From positions 1 through 61,386 of the forward strand of contig NZ_JYDE01000005.1 of assembly GCF_003263515.1 (NCBI RefSeq): a stretch of DNA of 61,386 bases, given 5' to 3'. The translations under genes and the position numbers were made by a program. The notes under the pieces are model-generated. The model made no database searches. It was not told the origin of the DNA and saw nothing but the letters and a program-made list of their open reading frames with translations. Below, piece by piece: positions 53,484 through 61,386 of this stretch. The DNA comes from Rahnella inusitata (lineage in GTDB: Bacteria; Pseudomonadota; Gammaproteobacteria; Enterobacterales; Enterobacteriaceae). Position 1 is the stretch's first letter, and every line of letters starts with the position of its first letter.

Positions 53484-54818
53484 ATGGAACCAGAGTCTGA
53501 AAGTGGCACACTTCTGGCAAGTCAGCATGCGGGAAGTGACAGCTGGTGGCTGGATATTGCCCGACGCGGAACGCCCTGGATTGAATCCACCGGACGGGGA
53601 AACTGGAAGGTGACTTTCTTCTGGCGCGACCCGCAGGGCAGTGAGTTTTCCTCGGCGTATCAGCGCGTGTGGATCAATATTACCGGCAAAACGGATCATC
53701 ATCAGCCCAACCCTCCGCGCAGTTTGCAACGTCTGAGTGGCACCGATGTCTGGTTCTGGCAAACAGAAATGGAAGCGGGCTGGCGCGGAAGCTACAGCTT
53801 TATGCCTTCCACCGAAAGCCGGTCTTTTTCCCCGCAGGATGACGATCCCCGCGCCAATATGATGGCACTACGCCACTGGTGGCGTGACCGCTTTAAGACC
53901 GCCACTTCCGATCTTCTCAATGCCCGCCGCAGCTGGTCCGGTGGCCGGGGACACCCCGTGTCCGGGCTGCATATGCCGGATGCACCGCCGCAACCTGCCT
54001 GGCGTGATTTCGACCACTTCGCCACCGGTTGCGGCCTGTGCACGCCTGCGCCGCCCACCGTCTTACAAAAACACCAGTGGCATAGCCCGCGCCTTGGCAA
54101 CAGCCGCACCGTCTGGGTTTACACCACCGGTGAAAACGATCCGGCGTCGCGTCCGCTGGCTATCCTGCTCGACGGCCAGTTTTGGTCTCAGCAGATGCCG
54201 GTCTGGGAACCGCTGCATCAGCTGACGGAGCAGGGCGCGCTGCCGGAAGCGGTCTATCTGCTGATTGAGGTGATCGACACCGAACATCGCAGCCGCGAGC
54301 TGACCTGCAATGCCGATTTCTGGCTGGCAGTGCAGGAAGAGTTGCTCCCGCAACTGCGCGCGTGGGCACCTTTTCGTGATTCGCCGGAAACCACCGTCAT
54401 CGCTGGTCAAAGTTTTGGTGGCCTTTCTTCCCTCTACGCCTGCCTGCACTGGCCGCAGACGTTTGGCTGTGCGCTGAGTCAGTCCGGCTCATTCTGGTGG
54501 CCGCAGCGGGGTCAGTCTGGCGAGGCGTCGGGCTGGCTTTTGCGTCAGATAGAAGAGGGCGTTGGAAAGGGCGCGCCGCTGAAAATCTTTCTGGAAGCGG
54601 GCGTGCACGAGCCGTTGATCCACCGGATGAATCAGCAACTGGTGACGTTGCTCCACACGTCTTCGCATCAGGTGCATTACCGCGCCGTGGCGGGCGGGCA
54701 TGATGCGCTGTGCTGGCGCGGGGGACTGATGGACGGCCTGGCGATGTTGTGGTCGCCACATTTTGTCACGACTCAACCCGCGCATGAACCGCAAGGAGAA
54801 TGCTTTGGAAAATTATAA
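53484..54818 (+). CDS. fes: Enterochelin esterase Fes
   Basis: 444-residue cytoplasmic alpha/beta hydrolase that cleaves ferric enterobactin to release iron. The N-terminal domain (GSDSWWLDIARRG, then FFWRDPQGSEFSSAYQRVWINITGKTDHHQ) and the catalytic domain follow E. coli Fes. The nucleophile is S310 in GQSFGG; the triad histidine lies in AGGHDALCWRGG. The ATG at 53484 has GGGACG upstream; 53442 is an alternative. Both are longer than E. coli Fes at the N-terminus and in the linker. The mbtH-like gene starts inside its 3' end. Confidence 0.93.
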   Translation: MEPESESGTLLASQHAGSDSWWLDIARRGTPWIESTGRGNWKVTFFWRDPQGSEFSSAYQRVWINITGKTDHHQPNPPRSLQRLSGTDVWFWQTEMEAGWRGSYSFMPSTESRSFSPQDDDPRANMMALRHWWRDRFKTATSDLLNARRSWSGGRGHPVSGLHMPDAPPQPAWRDFDHFATGCGLCTPAPPTVLQKHQWHSPRLGNSRTVWVYTTGENDPASRPLAILLDGQFWSQQMPVWEPLHQLTEQGALPEAVYLLIEVIDTEHRSRELTCNADFWLAVQEELLPQLRAWAPFRDSPETTVIAGQSFGGLSSLYACLHWPQTFGCALSQSGSFWWPQRGQSGEASGWLLRQIEEGVGKGAPLKIFLEAGVHEPLIHRMNQQLVTLLHTSSHQVHYRAVAGGHDALCWRGGLMDGLAMLWSPHFVTTQPAHEPQGECFGKL

Positions 54819-55047
54819 TCCGTTTGATGACGACAGGGCGGTCTGCTGCGTGCTGATCAATGATGAACAACAGTACAGCCTGTGGCCGGAAGCGCTCGCG
54901 GTGCCTGACGGCTGGCGCATAGCGTTCGGCCCCTCAGTCAGAACGCACTGTGCTGAATGGCTGGAAAAACACTGGCGCGATATGCGTCCGCACTCGCTGC
55001 GTCTGCATGATGTGACCGTTGCAAAACAGGAGGCTGCCGGTGTCTGA
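54805..55047 (+). CDS. ybdZ: MbtH-like protein (YbdZ), activator of EntF
   Basis: 80-residue MbtH-like protein that binds and stabilises the EntF adenylation domain. It has NPFDDDRAVCCVLINDEQQYSLWPEALAVPDGWRI, the family core with its conserved tryptophans, and a C-terminal WLEKHWRDMRP. I chose TTG at 54805: AAGGAG ends six bases before it and the protein then begins MENYNPFDDD as in relatives; an ATG at 54784 would add seven residues. It overlaps the end of fes and the start of entF. Confidence 0.88.
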   Translation: MENYNPFDDDRAVCCVLINDEQQYSLWPEALAVPDGWRIAFGPSVRTHCAEWLEKHWRDMRPHSLRLHDVTVAKQEAAGV

Positions 55048-58000
55048 CACGTCTGTATTACCCGTAGCCAGTCAGACTGACTGCGCGATGCCGCTGGTGG
55101 CGGCGCAACCCGGCATCTGGATGGCGGATCAGCTTTCGCCGCACGGTAACGCTTACACTGTCGCGCATTATATTGAAATTGATGGCGCGCTTGACGCTGA
55201 TGCGATGTTGCAGGCCATTGTTCAGGGGCTGAACGAAGCCGATACCCTCACGATGCGCTTTGAAGAGCGTGACGGCATTGCGTTGCAAACACCGTGCGCG
55301 CCGTCACCGGCTTTTGCCCCGGAGTGCATCGACCTGCGTCAGTCCGCGGATCCTGAACAGGCCGCGCTGAACTTAATGCGTCAGGATCTGGCGCAAGAAC
55401 GGCGCATTCTCAGCGGTAAAATGCTGCACCGGCATGTGCTTATGCGGATCAATAACGCGCGCTGGTTCTGGTATCAGCGTTATCATCATATTCAGGTCGA
55501 TGGGTTCAGCTTTACTGCTATCGCCCGTCGTATTGCCCAACTTTACACCGCGATATCACAGGGGCGGACACCGGTCATTTCGCCGTTTGCACCCTTTCGC
55601 GACGTGGTTGAGGAGTATGCGCACTATCAGCAAAGTCCGGCGTTTACACGTGACGCCGCATTCTGGCGCGAAAAAGCCAAAACGCTGCCCGCGCCTGCAA
55701 CCGTCTGCCCGCAGCCTCTCGCCGGGCAGGTGCCTTCCGTGCGTCAGCACCGGCTGTCATGTCATTGCGAGGCCGCGCAGATCGCTGCGCTGGTCGGGAT
55801 GGAGACGGCACAGCAACTGACGGCCAGCGATATCGCCATCGCCCTGTTGGCGCTTTGGGTATCACGTCTCAGTGGTCAGACGGCTTTTTGCAGCGGTTTT
55901 ATCTTTATGCGCCGTATGGGCTCGGCGGCATTGTGCGCAACCGGGCCGGTGATCAACGTTTTGCCGGTGGCTATGCACGTCAATCCCGATATCACCCTGA
56001 CGGAACTTGCCGTCAGCCTGCGCCATGAGCTGAAAACTGTCCGCCGCCATCAGCGCTACGATGCCGAGCAAATCTCGCGAGATCTCGGTCTGGCCGGAGA
56101 TATGCAGCCGCTTTACGGCACCGTATTCAACTTCAAAATGTTCGATTATCACCTTGATTTTAACGGTGTAGCGGGCATCACGCATGATCTGGTTTCCGGG
56201 CCGGTGCGCGATCTGGAGATTTCACTGCATATCGCGGAAGACGGGGCGTTGACGGTCGATCTTTTGGCCAATGCCGAACGCTATGACCGCGACGAATTAC
56301 ACGCTCATTTGCAGCGTCTGCCCTTGTTGCTGAGGCAGTTTGCACAGGATGCCACGCTGAAGGTCGGCGCAGCGGATTTGCTCAGTGATGCGGACCACAA
56401 GTTGCTCGAAAGGGTCAACGCCACCGGACACGACGTCGTAAAAAGTACCCTGAGTCAGCAACTGGCGCAGCAGGCGGAACGAACGCCGCACGCGCCTGCG
56501 TTGGCGGATCAGCACCATCAGTTCAGCTATACGCAAACCCGCCAGCAGGTTGCGGCGCTGGCGCAGCAGCTGATTCAGCAGGGCGTGCAGCGTGGCGATA
56601 TTGTCGCCGTCGCGCTGCCGCGCTCGGTGTTCCTTTCACTGACGCTGATGGCGATTGTCGAGGTCGGCGCAGCCTACCTGCCGCTTGATACCGGTTATCC
56701 CGATGAGCGTCTGCGGATGATGCTGGAGGATGCCAGTCCGCGTCTTATCGTGACGCACCCTGACCAGCTTGCCCGCTTTAGTGGTCAGGGGCGGGTATTG
56801 CTGGTGGAAAGGCCGCTTGAACTCGCGCCGCCGGTCTTAACGGTGAACGCCCCGACGCCTGAACACGCCGCTTATCTGATCTTCACTTCCGGTTCGACCG
56901 GCCGCCCGAAAGGCGTGGTGGTCGGGCATCAGGCCATCGTCAACCGGCTGCTGTGGATGCAGGATCACTATCCGATCGGCAGTCAGGATGTCGTGTTGCA
57001 GAAAACACCCTGCAGTTTTGATGTCTCGGTCTGGGAATTCTTCTGGCCGCTGATGGCAGGCGCGCGTTTAGTGATGGCGCCACCGGACGCGCACCGGGAT
57101 CCGCAACAATTACTGAGCCTGATTGAACAGCATCAGGTGACCACGCTGCACTTTGTGCCGTCCATGCTGGCGGCGTTCGTCAGCGCGCTGGACACGCCGC
57201 AGGCCGTCGCTCAATGCGCGTCTCTCAGGCAGGTATTTTGCAGTGGTGAAGCGCTGCCCGCTGAACTTTGCCGCCTGTGGCAGCGCAAAACCGGCGTGCC
57301 GTTGCACAATCTCTACGGACCGACGGAAGCGGCGGTGGACGTCAGCTGGCATCCGGCATGGGGCGATGCGCTGGCGGCAGTAAAAGGAGCGAATGTACCT
57401 ATCGGCCTGCCGGTATGGAACACCGGATTGCGCATTCTCGATGCCCGGCTTCAGCCGGTGCCACCGGGCGTGGCGGGCGATCTTTATCTGACCGGCGATC
57501 AGCTGGCGAAGGGTTATCTTGGCAGGCCAGATCTGACCGCCAGCCGTTTTGTGGCGGATCCGTTTGGGCATGGCGGGCGCATGTACCGCACCGGTGATGT
57601 GGCGCGCTGGCTGCCTGACGGCACAGTGGAATACCTCGGGCGCAGCGACGATCAGCTGAAAATCCGCGGTCAGCGCATCGAACTCAGCGAAATTGATCAT
57701 GCGCTGCTTTCCCTGCCCGGCGTACAGCAGGCGGTGACCAATGCCATGACGTTGGGCGCGGTCCAAAGTGATGCCACTGGCGGCGACGCACGCCAGTTGG
57801 TCGGCTATCTGGTCGCTCAGCCGGGAGTCGCGCTGGATGGCGAAAGTCTGCGTGCGGTGCTGGCGGAACGCCTTCCGGCACATATGGTGCCGGTGGTACT
57901 GATGACGCTGGAGGCGTTGCCGCTCAGCGCCAACGGTAAGCTCGACAGAAAAGCCTTACCGCAACCGCAAAGCGCGGCGACGGTGCAGGGGCGCGAACCG

Positions 58001-58990
58001 CTGCCGGGGCTGGAAAGTGACATTGCCGCACTGTTCGGGCGTTTGTTGCAATGCGAACAGGTCTTTGCCGACGACGACTTTTTCGCGCTCGGCGGGCATT
58101 CGTTGCTGGCGATGCGACTTGCCGCCGACCTGCGCCGCGAACTGGGTAAACCGGTCTCAGTCGGGCAGGTGATGGTGGCTTCGAGCGTGGAGAAACTGGC
58201 GGACCTTCTGGCCGAAGAGCGTTCGCAGGAAGAAGCGGATCGCAGCGGCTTTGATGCCCTGTTATCGCTGCGCACTGGCCAGGGGCCGACGCTATTCTGC
58301 CTGCACCCGGCCTCAGGCTTTGCATGGCAATTCAGCGTGTTGCCTCGCTATCTCGACGAACACTGGTCGGTAGTGGGTATTCAGTCGCCACATCCGGAGG
58401 GGCCGCTGGCGGTCTGTCAGAATATGGAGCAGGTATGCGATGCGCACCTGCAAACCGTGCTCTCGGTGCAACCGCACGGCCCCTATCATTTTATCGGCTA
58501 TTCGCTCGGCGGCACGCTGGCGCAGGGCATTGCGGCGCGCCTGCAGGACCGGGGGGAAGAAGTGGCCTTTCTCGGACTGCTGGATACTTATCCGCCGGAG
58601 ACGCAAAGCTGGGATACGAAGCCTGACGACGACGTCTTGCAGGAAATTCAGCGTGAACGCCTTCAGTTTCGCGCTGCGTCTGAACAGACGCTCAACGGTG
58701 AACAAATCGCAGCCCGGCAAACCATGTTTGACCATATAGAAGCCAACTACGCGGACTCGGTGCGGCTGCTGTCTGCCACTAAAACGGCGCGATTTCACGG
58801 TCAGGCCACGCTGTTTGTCGCCGGTCAGACGCTGCCGCAGGGGATGGATGTGCAGAAAACGTGGGCGCACTATGTCGATGAACTACAGGTTCACGCGCTC
58901 GATTGCGCGCACGTTGACATCGTCTCTCCGGCGTCATTCAAAACGCTGGGACCTTTGCTCAACCGCCTCTTAAGAACCTTAGCGGGATAG
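55040..58990 (+). CDS. entF: Enterobactin synthase component F (EntF, C-A-PCP-TE)
   Basis: 1316-residue nonribosomal peptide synthetase module that activates serine and joins three dihydroxybenzoyl-serines into cyclic enterobactin. Condensation domain about 10-440 with YHHIQVDGFS. Adenylation domain about 450-960 with FTSGSTGRPKGVVV, DVSVWEFFWPLMAGARLVM, NLYGPTEAAVDVS and NGKLDRKALP. Carrier domain with phosphopantetheine S1021 (GGHSLLAM). Thioesterase with S1155 (GYSLGG) and H1291 (CAHVDI). GTG start at 55040 with AGGAGG six bases upstream, overlapping the mbtH stop. Length near E. coli EntF (1293). The carrier gene entB and others are not in the window. Confidence 0.95.
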   Translation: MSDTSVLPVASQTDCAMPLVAAQPGIWMADQLSPHGNAYTVAHYIEIDGALDADAMLQAIVQGLNEADTLTMRFEERDGIALQTPCAPSPAFAPECIDLRQSADPEQAALNLMRQDLAQERRILSGKMLHRHVLMRINNARWFWYQRYHHIQVDGFSFTAIARRIAQLYTAISQGRTPVISPFAPFRDVVEEYAHYQQSPAFTRDAAFWREKAKTLPAPATVCPQPLAGQVPSVRQHRLSCHCEAAQIAALVGMETAQQLTASDIAIALLALWVSRLSGQTAFCSGFIFMRRMGSAALCATGPVINVLPVAMHVNPDITLTELAVSLRHELKTVRRHQRYDAEQISRDLGLAGDMQPLYGTVFNFKMFDYHLDFNGVAGITHDLVSGPVRDLEISLHIAEDGALTVDLLANAERYDRDELHAHLQRLPLLLRQFAQDATLKVGAADLLSDADHKLLERVNATGHDVVKSTLSQQLAQQAERTPHAPALADQHHQFSYTQTRQQVAALAQQLIQQGVQRGDIVAVALPRSVFLSLTLMAIVEVGAAYLPLDTGYPDERLRMMLEDASPRLIVTHPDQLARFSGQGRVLLVERPLELAPPVLTVNAPTPEHAAYLIFTSGSTGRPKGVVVGHQAIVNRLLWMQDHYPIGSQDVVLQKTPCSFDVSVWEFFWPLMAGARLVMAPPDAHRDPQQLLSLIEQHQVTTLHFVPSMLAAFVSALDTPQAVAQCASLRQVFCSGEALPAELCRLWQRKTGVPLHNLYGPTEAAVDVSWHPAWGDALAAVKGANVPIGLPVWNTGLRILDARLQPVPPGVAGDLYLTGDQLAKGYLGRPDLTASRFVADPFGHGGRMYRTGDVARWLPDGTVEYLGRSDDQLKIRGQRIELSEIDHALLSLPGVQQAVTNAMTLGAVQSDATGGDARQLVGYLVAQPGVALDGESLRAVLAERLPAHMVPVVLMTLEALPLSANGKLDRKALPQPQSAATVQGREPLPGLESDIAALFGRLLQCEQVFADDDFFALGGHSLLAMRLAADLRRELGKPVSVGQVMVASSVEKLADLLAEERSQEEADRSGFDALLSLRTGQGPTLFCLHPASGFAWQFSVLPRYLDEHWSVVGIQSPHPEGPLAVCQNMEQVCDAHLQTVLSVQPHGPYHFIGYSLGGTLAQGIAARLQDRGEEVAFLGLLDTYPPETQSWDTKPDDDVLQEIQRERLQFRAASEQTLNGEQIAARQTMFDHIEANYADSVRLLSATKTARFHGQATLFVAGQTLPQGMDVQKTWAHYVDELQVHALDCAHVDIVSPASFKTLGPLLNRLLRTLAG

Positions 58991-58994
58991 TGTT

Positions 58995-59813
58995 TCAGGC
59001 CGCTGGCGAAGACGCTCTTCCCAGCGGCACCACCAGCGGCGTATGCGAAACCGGATCGTCGATTATCATGCAGCGCAGGCCAAAGACCTCTTCAATCAGC
59101 GCAGTGGTGACAATCTCTGATGGCGCACCTTCGGCGACAATTTTGCCGTCGCGCATAGCAATCAGATGCGTGGCATAACGGCAGGCGTGATTAAGATCGT
59201 GCAGAACGACTACCAGCGTGCGGCCAAGTTTGCGGTTGAGATCTTGCATTAATTCCAGCAAATCAATCTGATGCGTGATATCCAGCCAGGTGGTCGGTTC
59301 ATCGAGCAGCAATAACGGCGTTTGTTGCGCCAGCACCATAGCAATCCACACCCGCTGACGCTGCCCGCCGGAAAGGGTATCCACCGGGCGGTCGGCCAGT
59401 TCACTGATGCCGGTCGCCTGCATCGCCTCGCTCACCGCCAGCCGGTCGGCGTCACTCCAGCGGCTGAACAGGCGCTGATGCGGATAACGACCACGGCCTA
59501 CTAAATCCTCCACCAGAATATCACCAGGCGCGAGCGAACTTTGCGGCAGCAGACCGAGCTCACGAGCCACTTCTTTTGTGGCGTAGTCGCTGATCTGCCG
59601 TCCGTTCAGCAGCACGCTGCCGGTTTGTGGCGCAGTCAGGCGGCTGAGCGTGCGCAGCAGCGTAGATTTCCCGCAGGCGTTCGGGCCAATAATCACCGTC
59701 AGTTCGCCGTGTGGAATAACGATATTCAGTTCCCTGATCACCACTTTCTTGTCATAGCTCAGGGTCAGGTTTTCACCCTGCAACATCGCGTTCGGGCGGT
59801 CTGTGTTCATCAT
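58995..59813 (-). CDS. fepC: Ferric enterobactin ABC transporter ATPase FepC
   Basis: 272-residue ATPase driving ferric-enterobactin import. Walker A GPNACGKST, Q-loop LLPQSSLAPGDI, signature LSGGQRQRVWIAMVL, Walker B LLLLDEPTTWLD (the TTWLD form is common in FepC) and H-loop LHD. The ATG at 59813 overlaps the fepG stop by ATGA. It converges with entF after only four bases, where E. coli has fepE. Confidence 0.92.
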   Translation of the reverse strand: MMNTDRPNAMLQGENLTLSYDKKVVIRELNIVIPHGELTVIIGPNACGKSTLLRTLSRLTAPQTGSVLLNGRQISDYATKEVARELGLLPQSSLAPGDILVEDLVGRGRYPHQRLFSRWSDADRLAVSEAMQATGISELADRPVDTLSGGQRQRVWIAMVLAQQTPLLLLDEPTTWLDITHQIDLLELMQDLNRKLGRTLVVVLHDLNHACRYATHLIAMRDGKIVAEGAPSEIVTTALIEEVFGLRCMIIDDPVSHTPLVVPLGRASSPAA

Positions 59814-60838
59814 TTTTTGCGCGACTCACGAATTAATAAGCCAATCAGGTAAATACCGCCGAGGCTCACGGTCAATACCCCGACCGGCAACTGATAAGGA
59901 AGGAAAAGTCGCTGGGTGGCGACGTCGGCCGCCAGCAACAGCAGTGCGCCGGTCAGACCCGCAATCAGCAGCGGCTGTGACTGATTGGGACACAACCGGC
60001 GGGCAATCTGCGGGGCCACCAGTGCGATAAATGAAATGGGACCGGCGACGGCGGTAGCGGCGGCCGTCAGTCCGACACCCGCCAGCATGAGCCACAGCCG
60101 CGTGCGCTCTACCGGCACGCCGAGCGCACGCGCCATATCGTCACCCATTTCCAGCAAATGCATTCGTCGTGAAAGCAGCGCCGCCAGCGCCCACGCCAGA
60201 ATAATCAGGCCCAATACGGGCAGACTTTTGGCCCAGGTGATGCCGTTGAGCGATCCGGCGCTCCATAATCCGGCGGTCAGCGCCGATTCCAGAGAGGCCG
60301 AAATCACCAGCCAGGTATTGCCCGCGACCAGCAGTGCGCGCACAGCAATACCGACAATAATCAGGCGGAAGGTTTCAACGCCATTGCGCCACGCCAGCAG
60401 ATAAACCACCAGCGCCGTCAGCAATCCGCCCGCCATTGCCCCAACGGTAATACCGGCAATCGCGCTGTTAAACAGCACGATCGCGACCAGTACGCCGCTG
60501 TAGGCACCGGTATTGAAGCCAATGACATCAGGGCTGCCGAGTGGATTGCGCATCAGCGACTGGAAAATCGCGCCGCTGGCTGCCAGCGCTGCGCCTAAAA
60601 TCAGCGCCATCGCCACACGCGGCAGCCGCCACTGCATGACGATTACCGTCAGGTTATGCGGCCCTTCTCCGCGCAGGGCGTCGATCACCTGTAAAGGCGT
60701 GAGCGACAGGGTACCGCTGCCCAGACCGTAAATGGCCAGAGCGGCGCACAGGATGATCAGCAAAATGACAGTCAATATTTGTCGCGAAAAGAACACTAAA
60801 TGGCGCGAACGGGTCATAACAGCGGTGATTGTCGTCAT
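59810..60838 (-). CDS. fepG: Ferric enterobactin ABC permease FepG
   Basis: 342-residue FecCD-family permease with ten predicted helices. Family landmarks are WRLPRVAMALILGAALAASGAIFQSLMRNPLGSPDVIGFNTGAYSG (about residues 70-115) and AGPISFIALVAPQIARRLC (about 265-283). Called FepG by its place between fepC and a second FecCD permease, as in E. coli. The fepD gene ends just two bases upstream of its start. Confidence 0.92.
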   Translation of the reverse strand: MTTITAVMTRSRHLVFFSRQILTVILLIILCAALAIYGLGSGTLSLTPLQVIDALRGEGPHNLTVIVMQWRLPRVAMALILGAALAASGAIFQSLMRNPLGSPDVIGFNTGAYSGVLVAIVLFNSAIAGITVGAMAGGLLTALVVYLLAWRNGVETFRLIIVGIAVRALLVAGNTWLVISASLESALTAGLWSAGSLNGITWAKSLPVLGLIILAWALAALLSRRMHLLEMGDDMARALGVPVERTRLWLMLAGVGLTAAATAVAGPISFIALVAPQIARRLCPNQSQPLLIAGLTGALLLLAADVATQRLFLPYQLPVGVLTVSLGGIYLIGLLIRESRKK

Positions 60839-60840
60839 CT

Positions 60841-61386
60841 TCAGCTCCGCTTCATCAGGTGGCGGTTTCGCACCAGAAGAATCAGCACCGGTGCGCCGAT
60901 AAATGCCGTCACGATGGAAACACGCAGTTCACCCGGCACCAGCAGCCTCCCCGCGATGTCCGCCGTCAGCAGCAAAACAGGCGTCAGCACCAGCGTCCAC
61001 GGCAATATCCAGCGCGGATCCGTTCCGGCCAGATGTCGGGCGATGTGCGGCATAATCAGTCCGACAAAGGCAATCGGCCCAACCGCCGCCGTGGCGCTGC
61101 CGCACAACAAGGTCACGGCCAGCAGACCGCAAAGCTGGGTGGGCACAATGCGCGTGCCGAGTGCGGTGGCGAGATCGCTGCCCATGCTCAGATTATTGAG
61201 CGCGCGGGTCATCAGTAAAGCGAGAACAGCGCCGCTAACGACAGGCAGCGTTACGACACGGATCACCGCCATACTGCGAATATCCAGCGAACCGGCCTGC
61301 CAGAAACGCAACTGATCAAACACCAGCGGATTAAGCAAAGAAAGGCCGGACGAAAAACCTTCCAGCACTGCGCCGAGTGCCACGCC
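60841..61386 (-). CDS. fepD: Ferric enterobactin ABC permease FepD, C-terminal part (cut by window end)
   Basis: About 180 codons of the C-terminal half of a FecCD permease; the frame stays open to the window edge, so the start is outside. Visible: FWQAGSLDIRSMAVI, ALNNLSMGSDLATALG and ATAAVGPIAFVGLIMPHIARHLAGTD, the last matching FecCD helix and coupling regions. It pairs with FepG to form the enterobactin channel; identified by synteny with fepG and fepC. Confidence 0.92.
   Translation of the reverse strand, partial: GVALGAVLEGFSSGLSLLNPLVFDQLRFWQAGSLDIRSMAVIRVVTLPVVSGAVLALLMTRALNNLSMGSDLATALGTRIVPTQLCGLLAVTLLCGSATAAVGPIAFVGLIMPHIARHLAGTDPRWILPWTLVLTPVLLLTADIAGRLLVPGELRVSIVTAFIGAPVLILLVRNRHLMKRS

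Noticed and set aside
57110-57883. Reverse-strand open frame of 257 codons inside entF
   Set aside because: Antisense to the EntF adenylation domain; composition is typical of shadow translation and there is no ribosome site.

Overview
The window looks like the replication/partition end of a large plasmid or chromid from a Gram-negative enterobacterium, probably a Rahnella/Ewingella/Serratia-like member of the Enterobacterales. The replicon call rests on an iteron-rich origin followed by a RepFIB-type (Rep_3) initiator and a type Ib ParA/ribbon-helix-helix partition pair. The host call rests on enterobacterial operons such as the fepA-fes-ybdZ-entF-fepCGD order and yncE, and on Fur/CRP/MetR-type sites of enteric form. 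No rRNA, tRNA, insertion sequence or CRISPR array was seen.

Layout: 1-3.9 kb holds a putative centromere, parA/parB-like genes, an origin with about 18 degenerate iterons, and repA. 4.1-9.7 kb is a five-gene dipeptide/nickel-type ABC operon. 9.7-18.6 kb holds a LysR regulator with a divergent fumarylacetoacetase-fold hydrolase, a PTS IIBC permease, a RspA/ManD-type acid-sugar dehydratase, a GntR/UTRA regulator, the oxygen-dependent methionine synthase pair mesX-mesD behind a good MetR box, and an alpha/beta-fold protein like the cofactor-free quinolone 2,4-dioxygenases. 18.7-26 kb has an EamA exporter and a compact reverse-strand operon (two ATPases, an MFS transporter, a lipoprotein binding protein and a fused, apparently frameshifted permease) headed by a Zur-box-like palindrome. 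26-37.2 kb carries msrB, a tripartite RND pump with a PadR regulator, and a DUF3313-pqiA1-pqiA2-pqiB-pqiC lipid-transport operon.

37.4-40.5 kb is a Fur-box-preceded iron-chelate ABC importer. 40.5-47 kb has a sugar symporter and, divergently, a DmsABC-type reductase operon ending in an unusual polyferredoxin. 47.2-50.9 kb has fabV, an Nlp/SfsB-like regulator, a small DUF1471-like protein and Fur-type yncE. 50.9 kb to the end is the enterobactin region: fepA, then fes-mbtH-entF, then fepC-fepG and a truncated fepD.

Functional themes: metal acquisition (three Fur-box candidates and one Zur-box candidate), envelope defence and efflux, nutrient import with sugar-acid metabolism, and anaerobic respiration. 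Core-type functions (fabV, msrB, methionine synthesis, enterobactin) on a RepFIB-like replicon suggest a stable chromid-like element. The most interesting parts are the Zur-box-headed import/export operon without visible ligand-synthesis genes, the quinolone-dioxygenase-like protein lacking the nucleophile serine, and mesXD under a MetR box.
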